12,011 nucleotides of DNA from Clostridiales bacterium. GTDB taxonomy: Bacteria > Bacillota_E > Sulfobacillia > Sulfobacillales > JAIMBI01. The stretch spans positions 1 through 12,011 of the forward strand of contig DAHVOH010000086.1 of NCBI GenBank assembly GCA_027318915.1, in the 5' to 3' direction. Below the pieces are notes generated by a model. The model did no database searches. It had not been told where the DNA came from and worked only from the letters and a program-made list of their open reading frames with translations. Numbering within the stretch: position 1 is the stretch's first letter; each line of letters begins with the position of its first letter. The translations under genes and the position numbers were made by a program. Shown piece after piece: positions 7,576-12,011 of the stretch.

Positions 7576-7742
7576 TCAATGATCAACCGGCCGCCGTAGT
7601 AACCGCAGTGCGGGCACACGCGGTGCGAAGCCCGCTCCTGGTGACAGTGCGGACACAGCGTCAACTGCGGCGCTGTCAACACCCACTGCGATCGCCGTTT
7701 GTTCTTCCGGGACTTCGAATGCTTCTTTTTCGGGACCGCCAT
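7557..7742 (-). CDS. rpmF: 50S ribosomal protein L32
   Basis: Small zinc-ribbon protein of the large ribosomal subunit. The 61-residue product has the typical basic N-terminus MAVPKKKHSKSRKNKRRSQW. Two CxxC pairs (C30/C33 and C43/C46; CPHC and CPHCG) mark the zinc-binding C+ form. The ATG at 7742 has AGGAGGG eight bases upstream, and the yceD stop codon TAG lies inside that ribosome binding site. The yceD-rpmF pair preceding plsX/fab genes is conserved from E. coli to Firmicutes. Here fapR and a terminator separate it from plsX. Confidence 0.97.
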   Translation of the reverse strand: MAVPKKKHSKSRKNKRRSQWVLTAPQLTLCPHCHQERASHRVCPHCGYYGGRLIIDHDAEA

Positions 7743-7753
7743 GGGGAACCCTC

Positions 7754-8266
7754 CTAATTGCCGCCCTCGTCCTTCGAAACCAACGTGCTCAACGCCGCCC
7801 ATCGCGCATCCGGCCCCGGCTCGCAGCCGCACGACCCACGATTCCAGTCCGCGCCGCACACCGGACACAGCCCCTTGCAATCGGCCCGGCACAACGAGAC
7901 CAACGGAACCGCCACCGCCACGGCGTCGGCGACCCATGCGTCGAGCTCCACCACATCATTGGCATACAGGAGCCAATCATCGTCGTCGCCCGGAATCACC
8001 GGGCGATATTCCTGGGCATCCGCGAAACGGACCACGGCCACGGTCGGCTCGAGACAACGCGCGCACTCGTCCGCCACCACGGCAACGCCATCAACTTCCA
8101 CCAGAATGGAGGATCCCCCGGTGTGACGCACGCGGGCTTGGACGTCAACCGGTCCCGCCGCTCTGCCGGCGAGCCTCTCCTGCAGATCCGGCCAGGGTGC
8201 TTGGTGGAACGCCACCGTCTCTTCCCGCCCCGCCCACTTTTTGAGGTCGGCGACTCGCACTTCCAT
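7754..8266 (-). CDS. yceD: DUF177 / YceD family protein
   Basis: Member of the DUF177 (YceD) family, which is almost always encoded next to rpmF; bacterial and plastid relatives are linked to 23S rRNA accumulation. The 170-residue product has the two family features. One is ADECARCLEP (66-74 region, C68/C71), and the other is the C-terminal CRADCKGLCPVCGADWN block (126-142) with C126, C130, C134 and C137. CGC (146-148) adds two further cysteines, so a metal site is plausible. An acidic stretch (IPGDDDD, 91-97) lies in the middle. The ATG at 8266 has AGGGG about ten bases upstream and follows a strong promoter. The 3' end overlaps the rpmF ribosome binding site, so the two are co-transcribed. 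Confidence 0.92.
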   Translation of the reverse strand: MEVRVADLKKWAGREETVAFHQAPWPDLQERLAGRAAGPVDVQARVRHTGGSSILVEVDGVAVVADECARCLEPTVAVVRFADAQEYRPVIPGDDDDWLLYANDVVELDAWVADAVAVAVPLVSLCRADCKGLCPVCGADWNRGSCGCEPGPDARWAALSTLVSKDEGGN

Positions 8267-8295
8267 GCAAAGACACCCCTAGCAAAACTCTGGCC

Positions 8296-8324
8296 ATTAT
8301 GCAAAACCGCCCTGCGCTTGTCAA
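8296..8324 (-). promoter_or_regulatory. Sigma-A-type promoter for yceD-rpmF
   Basis: On the minus strand a perfect TTGACA (8324-8319) is followed after a 17-bp spacer by CATAAT (8301-8296), five of six matches to the -10 consensus. Transcription would start near 8289, giving a leader of about 23 nt before the yceD ATG at 8266. This is the clearest promoter in the window. Confidence 0.88.
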
Positions 8325-8604
8325 CTGCTCTCCGGCTCCAGGGTCAACCCGGCGGGATGGCTGGGGCAAGAACGTCCGGCGCGGCGCGGCGATCGCCGAG
8401 ACCCTCAGGCCGTGGGGCGCGCTGCCCGCTCCGGCGTCTCTCACGGCCAGGACCCGGTGGGAGCGGCGCCGGAGAGACTGCCGGGGAGGTCAACGTGCGC
8501 CGTCCGCCGCCCGACCCGCTCTCCTTGATCACGGCCCCGCCGGCGGCACCAGGGACGCGGGCGGCCCCGGATCGTCCCAGCGGACGCGCCCGCCATGGTC
8601 CGGC
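8325..8604. other. Gene-free stretch upstream of the yceD promoter
   Basis: No supportable gene is seen. The reading frames that stay open here are Pro/Arg/Gly-rich and lack a ribosome binding site. By position this could hold the decayed C-terminal half and end of the IS110-type element whose remnant lies to the right, but I could not recognise any conserved transposase motif in it. Confidence 0.4.
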
Positions 8605-9052
8605 TACCTCCACACCGGCCATACCCGGTTCGCGTGGCGCAGATGCTGGACGGTGGACCGAGCCGCCGGGGCCTGTTCGGAGACCGGCTTGGCCGTTGGC
8701 AGTTCCCACCCGGCCAGGCAGCGCGCGCTCCGCGACCGCCTCGTCCCGAGTCCGTACCGGGTCTCGCCACGCTGCGGCCTCCGCCCTGGGCACGCAGACC
8801 CCCGTAGCTCGCCCGCCCGAAACCACTCCGCCAGCCGGAGCGCGTCCCGCCGGTCGGTCTTGCCGCGATCCCCGGGCGTCTGGGTGTCAACGCCGGCGCC
8901 ACGACCGTGCCGGCCATCCCCGCGGCGGTTAGCTGGCCCACCGCCTGCGGCGTGTTCGGAATGGTCCCCCGCTGGTGCACCGGCTCTCGGCCGCGGTCCG
9001 CAACGACCACCGCTCTGCTCGGTTTCGACGTATCCCACCCCACAAACCGCGT
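8605..9052 (-). pseudogene. Decayed IS110-family (DEDD) transposase remnant
   Basis: Fragments of one transposase are spread over at least three minus-strand frames. The N-terminal piece (about 9052-8870) reads RTRFVGWDTSKPSRAVVVAD..., containing the first catalytic Asp motif (GWDTSK). It ends TVVAPALTPRRPG, with about 20-25 residues missing before that compared with typical members. In a second frame (8870-8805) the diagnostic DRGKTDRRDALRLAEWFRAGEL follows, with the C-terminal Asp pair of the RuvC-like DEDD site. The frame change falls near the CCCGGGG run at 8870-8876. A third frame (about 8773-8725) holds WRDPVRTRDEAVAER, matching the next conserved helix. The C-terminal Ser-containing domain is not recognisable. 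These elements lack terminal inverted repeats, so the ends cannot be placed. It is not expected to be active. Confidence 0.78.
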
Positions 9053-9750
9053 GCGACGGTCCCTGGGCCGGCTCCTTTTGCATGTGTCTCTGCCTCTGCG
9101 CCCCCACGCTGGGCGTCACCCACGTCTCGCGAACGGTGGACCGGCTTCACTCATCATCACAGCCAAGATCCTGCTGACAAAAAGTTACGGGGTTCGGATC
9201 TGTCGAAGGTGTTTGGTGCCCACACCCACACCCACACCCGACGAAGGGGCAATTCCGTCAGCAGGAGGATTCGGCAATCGTGCGGCGTCTCCCGCTCGGG
9301 TGCCGCCTTCCAGACCTGGGATCATCTCCAGTAGGACTTCTGGACTACCAGTCTGCCGGCGGAGCACTGAGTCTGGGCTGCTGAATTGGCACAGGCGGAT
9401 GAAGTCTTAAACGACACGGTCATACTGGCCCCGTAGCGGTCGCGTCCGACCCCACCAGGGCCGCCCGTCGCGTCCCGTAGCCCAAGTCTTGCGCTTGTTC
9501 TTCTTGTAGCCCCGCTACCAACTAGCCGATCGCGTTCTGATGCAGGAACTGGCGCACAGCTGTCAGTGGCGCCGGCAGTTGGGTGCCCTCGAGTGAGAGG
9601 GGCGTCGGTCACGGCAGAGATGGTTTCCACAGAGATGGGGGACTGGGGGCCGTGCAAGAATACGTCCCCCTCCGACATTGGGACCCACTCTTGGCGGGCC
9701 CATGACGCTGTAGCAGGATTTTTCGTGCGGTACAGCCAACCCTTCCCGGT
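9053..9750. other. Gene-free accessory stretch
   Basis: I see no gene that I can support. Several frames are open for 100-170 codons, but their translations are low in complexity or mutually antisense and none has a family motif. The part next to 9053 may include the 5' end of the decayed IS110 element. A short CCCACA tandem repeat is at 9220-9240. No tRNA- or rRNA-like sequence was noticed. Confidence 0.5.
9220..9240. repeat. CCCACA hexanucleotide tandem repeat (3.5 copies)
   Basis: Three and a half perfect copies of the hexamer CCCACA lie in non-coding sequence. It is a simple repeat that could vary by slippage, with no gene reading through it that I can support. Confidence 0.85.
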
Positions 9751-9753
9751 CGA

Positions 9754-9766
9754 CCTGTGTCACAGG
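9754..9766. promoter_or_regulatory. 13-bp perfect palindrome upstream of the collagen-like gene
   Basis: CCTGTG and CACAGG flank a single central T at 9760, giving perfect odd dyad symmetry 31 bases before the ATG at 9798. The TGTG...CACA character resembles operator half-sites of Crp/Fnr- or GntR-like regulators, but the one-base centre does not fit the usual spacing of those. It may be a regulator site or the base of a small leader hairpin. No convincing -35/-10 pair was found around it. Confidence 0.3.
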
Positions 9767-9797
9767 GCACCGGTCTCGCACTCCCCATGACGAAAGG

Positions 9798-10517
9798 ATG
9801 TTTACCTTCTCCCGCGCACGACATTCCCTGGTCCTAGGATCTGTGGGCCTCGCGCTCGCGCTCGGCCTCGCCGGCTGCAATCGGGCAAACCCCTCCGCCA
9901 ATACTGCTTCCTCCCACCCGGCTGAGTCAGCGAAGCGCGTGCTGCTGACCGGTGCTACGGGTCCAACGGGCCCTGACGGTCCCCGCGGGACCACGGGTTC
10001 ACCCGGCCCCACCGGTCCCCGCGGATCCACAGGGCCTGCCGGACCCACCGGACCTGCCGACCCCCGTGGCGCTACCGGGTCCACGGGTCCCGCCGGTTCT
10101 CAAGGCATCACCGGGCCCACAGGTCCTATGGGTCCCCGTGGCGCCACCGGGCCAACCGGTCCCCAGGGTAATCCAGGACCGACCGGTCCGGCCGGTGGTA
10201 TTGCTCCGCTGCAGTCCAGCACCGGCTTTAATCTCATCATGTCTCAGACCGGGCTCTATTTCGTCGACATCACCGTGCCGTACATCAACACCAGCAGCAA
10301 CTCCCAAACGGTGTCCTGTGCCCTGTCGACAAACGCTTCGTTCTTCAGTTTCCCGACCTGGCTCGTTTACTCGGATCCCAACCCCGATGTGCTGACGATG
10401 ACCGCCGTGGTGCCGGTCACAACGGCGAACACCGAACTCAGCGTGGACTGTTCCCCAGGGGCGGGTGGCACGTACACCGTCGATACGCCGACGTGGTACT
10501 GGGGGCCCGCCAATTAG
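9798..10517 (+). CDS. Collagen-like (Gly-X-Y repeat) lipoprotein
   Basis: Predicted exported, lipid-anchored protein with a collagen-like stalk; its exact role is unknown. The 239 residues comprise four parts. A basic start ([10 protein letters not shown]) and hydrophobic segment lead into lipobox LAGC with C27 as the lipidated residue. A Ser/Ala-rich linker spans about 28-51. Then come 27 Gly-X-Y triplets (52-132), mostly GPT, GPA, GAT and GPR. Finally a roughly 105-residue non-repeat C-terminal domain has two cysteines (C174, C218) and many Thr/Ser/Val, suggesting a beta-rich head that might trimerise the stalk. One triplet is broken: D88 stands where Gly is expected. AAAGG sits directly against the ATG at 9798, so the ribosome binding site spacing is poor and the start is less certain than the frame. 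It is the only plus-strand gene and is monocistronic. Codon and repeat bias is strong; BclA-like exosporium or surface proteins are the nearest known type. Confidence 0.88.
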   Translation: MFTFSRARHSLVLGSVGLALALGLAGCNRANPSANTASSHPAESAKRVLLTGATGPTGPDGPRGTTGSPGPTGPRGSTGPAGPTGPADPRGATGSTGPAGSQGITGPTGPMGPRGATGPTGPQGNPGPTGPAGGIAPLQSSTGFNLIMSQTGLYFVDITVPYINTSSNSQTVSCALSTNASFFSFPTWLVYSDPNPDVLTMTAVVPVTTANTELSVDCSPGAGGTYTVDTPTWYWGPAN

Positions 10518-10555
10518 CCATCGTCCCCCGACCCCGTCCAAGGTCGTTGTCGACT

Positions 10556-10597
10556 GCCCCCGCGCGGCGCTCGATTGCGCCGGCGCGGGGGCTTTGC
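10556..10597 (+). terminator. Strong hairpin terminator after the collagen-like gene
   Basis: Arms 10556-10570 and 10577-10592 form 15 G+C-rich pairs with a six-base loop (10571-10576) and one bulged G at 10582. The sequence then continues TTTGCTT. The stem is very stable and sits 39 bases after the stop codon. The T-tract is short and interrupted, so termination efficiency is less certain than the hairpin itself. Confidence 0.75.
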
Positions 10598-11472
10598 TTG
10601 CCGGCAGGATGAGAGAGAGCCCGTCAGCGAATCCGCTCATCTCGGGTATTCCTTGACTTTAGCCATGCAAGCCGATTGGCCTTTCACGACGCAGTCCGAT
10701 TTCGCGTGGGTCTCCCGCACTTTTGGCGATCGTCGAGGAGCGTCCCAAAACGTCGAGGGAAAATCGTTGCCACGGCGGCGTTTTCGAGCGAGAGTGACGG
10801 TGCACTTCGTCCCCAGGCCTGGCGAGGGATTTCTCGTGACGGGAGTTCACCAAAGGTGCGCCACAGCCTTTCACGTCCGCCACGGATTCCGAAAACCATC
10901 CTCCAAGCGCCTCAGGACGAGCCGGATTCTGGTTCGGTGGTCGCGCTGGACGCCGGGCCCGGCAAGACCTTGCGCAGCGATTCGGCCGGGAGGGTGAGCC
11001 GGTGGGCCTAGGAGTGTTCTCGTTGAATCGCCGACCGTGACCGATGACGGGGAGGAACGACGGGCCGGACCCCGACCCGAGTCCCGGAAGGCCGGGCATG
11101 CCCATAGCATGCCCGGGGATGGGGTCCCCGATTGGACCGGGCGTGTCGACGATCCGGCTCTGGAAGCGGTCACCGCCTTCCCGCTGCCGGCCGTCAGGCG
11201 GCGCGGAACGGTACGGCAAGCCAGTCCCAGGCTATCGCCAGTTCCGATTGCGGGGTCTCGCTCAGGGCGGTTCCACGGCGCCATGGCGAGTCCGGCCCGG
11301 ATCCTGCGGTGGACGGGCCGGTTGACGGTCCCGGGGCGGCGTGGCCGGTGGCCTGGGGGGTGCAGGGGCCCCGGCTGGGGCGCGCCGCGCCATCGGATGC
11401 CCTTTGGCAGCGCCGGGAAAGGACAGCGACCCCGGGCCCCTATCCGACCCCATCGACTAACCCGACGGGCTC
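10598..11472. other. Gene-free stretch between the collagen-like gene and the acyl-CoA synthetase
   Basis: No gene is supportable on either strand. Frames open for 110-210 codons exist in both directions (for example plus 10575-10997 and 11037-11672, minus 10659-11219). They overlap one another, lack ribosome binding sites or family motifs, and have the Arg/Pro/Gly-rich composition expected of chance frames in G+C-rich DNA. The stretch contains one perfect inverted repeat at 11092-11116. It may be decayed mobile DNA, but I recognise no transposase in it. Confidence 0.5.
11092..11116. repeat. Perfect 9-bp inverted repeat (7-base loop)
   Basis: CCGGGCATG at 11092-11100 and CATGCCCGG at 11108-11116 are exact reverse complements around a seven-base centre. 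No T-tract follows on either strand, so it is not a standard intrinsic terminator. It could be a protein-binding dyad, an RNA hairpin or a remnant of a mobile element. Confidence 0.8.
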
Positions 11473-12011
11473 CTAGGCCCGCGGCGAATCGTCCTCTTGG
11501 CGCAACAAAAAGCGCTGAATCTTGCCGCTCGGGGTTTTCGGCAGCGAGGCCACAAATGCGATCTGACGCGGGTACGCGGTCTTGGCGAACTGATCCCGGA
11601 CGCAGCTCTGCAGTTCTGTCGCGAGGGCGGGGGACGCTTCGAATCCGGGCCGAAGCACCACGAAAGCCTTGATGGCCTGCCCGCGCAGCTCGTCCGTCAC
11701 ACCCACGACCGCAGATTCCGCGACTGCGGGATGCGTGCTGAGAACGCTTTCCACCTCGAACGGGCCCACGCGATAGCCGGCGGTCAAAATGACGTCGTCG
11801 GATCGGCTGGTGAAAAAGAAGTCACCGTCTTGGTCCATACTGGCTTCGTCGCCGGTCAGGTAATAGCGGCCTTGACCCACAAACCGGGACTCCGTGGCCT
11901 CAGGGTCTAAGTAATAACCTCGGAAACTGAACAGGGGCGAATTGTGGACATCGATGGCCAAGTGCCCATCCTGGCCTGGCGGCAATTCGGCGGCATCGTC
12001 GTCCAGCACCA
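11473..12011 (-). CDS. Acyl-CoA synthetase, C-terminal part (AMP-forming)
   Basis: 3' end of an adenylate-forming acyl-CoA synthetase, which activates a carboxylic acid with ATP and loads it on CoA. The gene runs off the right edge, so only the last 179 or so codons are visible and the start lies outside. The visible part has the A7 motif YYLTGD (49-54 counted from the GTG codon at 12009), the A8 hinge SRSDDVILTAGYRVGPFEVE (68-87) and the A10 motif PKTPSGKIQR (158-167). In A10, K163 is the expected adenylation lysine. The GYRVGPFEVES wording favours the medium-chain (ACSM/MACS) or acetyl/propionyl group over long-chain FadD types. The C-terminal domain is complete and uninterrupted. It is separated from the fatty-acid operon by over 3 kb. 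The substrate cannot be told from this portion. Confidence 0.93.
   Translation of the reverse strand, partial: VLDDDAAELPPGQDGHLAIDVHNSPLFSFRGYYLDPEATESRFVGQGRYYLTGDEASMDQDGDFFFTSRSDDVILTAGYRVGPFEVESVLSTHPAVAESAVVGVTDELRGQAIKAFVVLRPGFEASPALATELQSCVRDQFAKTAYPRQIAFVASLPKTPSGKIQRFLLRQEDDSPRA

Noticed and set aside
7988..8006. CGCCCGG/CCGGGCG inverted repeat
   Set aside because: It lies within yceD coding sequence, encodes part of YRPVIPGDDDD, and is followed by no T-tract, so coding constraint explains it.
9220..9240. CCCACA repeats considered as a CRISPR-like or iteron array
   Set aside because: The units are six bases without spacers and only 3.5 copies, so it is a simple tandem repeat.
9563..10084. 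Minus-strand open frame with Gly-Pro repeats ([12 protein letters not shown]...)
   Set aside because: It is the mirror of the collagen-like Gly-X-Y coding repeat on the plus strand. The plus-strand frame has the signal peptide, lipobox and terminator.
10653..10681. TTGACT hexamer as a plus-strand promoter
   Set aside because: The position 17 bases downstream reads TTGGCC, not a -10 element, and no supportable gene follows.
11466..11481. Short CGGGC/GCCCG inverted repeat around the acyl-CoA synthetase stop codon
   Set aside because: The stem is only five pairs with no T-tract on the minus strand, so it is not convincing as a terminator.

Overview
The window looks like a chromosome segment from a high-G+C, FapR-containing Firmicute. 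The evidence is a FapR-type malonyl-CoA regulator fused in synteny to the fatty-acid genes, four-cysteine L32, GGAGG-rich ribosome binding sites, a near-consensus sigma-A promoter and a Bacillus-style collagen-like surface protein. A Sulfobacillus/Thermaerobacter/Symbiobacterium-type lineage is my guess from this mix; the sequence shown does not name the species.

Positions 1-8330 are a dense, entirely minus-strand core-metabolism block. It reads right to left: promoter (8296-8324), yceD/DUF177, rpmF, an intrinsic terminator overlapping the rpmF stop, a candidate operator, then fapR-plsX-fabH-degV-fabD-fabG-acpP-fabF-rnc. Most junctions overlap, abut or lie within about 45 nt, so the nine genes from fapR to rnc are very probably one operon. 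The set makes the acyl chains of membrane phospholipid. FabD loads malonyl onto ACP, FabH primes, FabG reduces, FabF elongates, and PlsX turns acyl-ACP into acyl-phosphate. FapR senses malonyl-CoA to set expression. A DegV/FakB-type fatty-acid-binding protein sits inside the set, which suggests coupling of exogenous or recycled fatty acid to the PlsX acyl-phosphate pool. Enoyl reductase, dehydratase and acetyl-CoA carboxylase genes are not in the window.

Positions 8330-9790 are a decayed accessory stretch. The only recognisable content is a frameshifted remnant of an IS110-family (DEDD) transposase on the minus strand (about 8605-9052), plus short repeats. Positions 9798-10517 (plus strand) hold an intact collagen-like lipoprotein gene, followed by a very strong hairpin. 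Positions 10600-11470 show no supportable gene, only a perfect 9-bp inverted repeat. Positions 11473-12011 (minus) are the C-terminal end of an acyl-CoA synthetase that runs off the right edge.

I do not see a clearly new multi-gene system. The points most worth following up are the degV gene inside the fab operon, the putative operator and terminator arrangement before fapR, and the collagen-like lipoprotein with a Gly-to-Asp break in its repeat.
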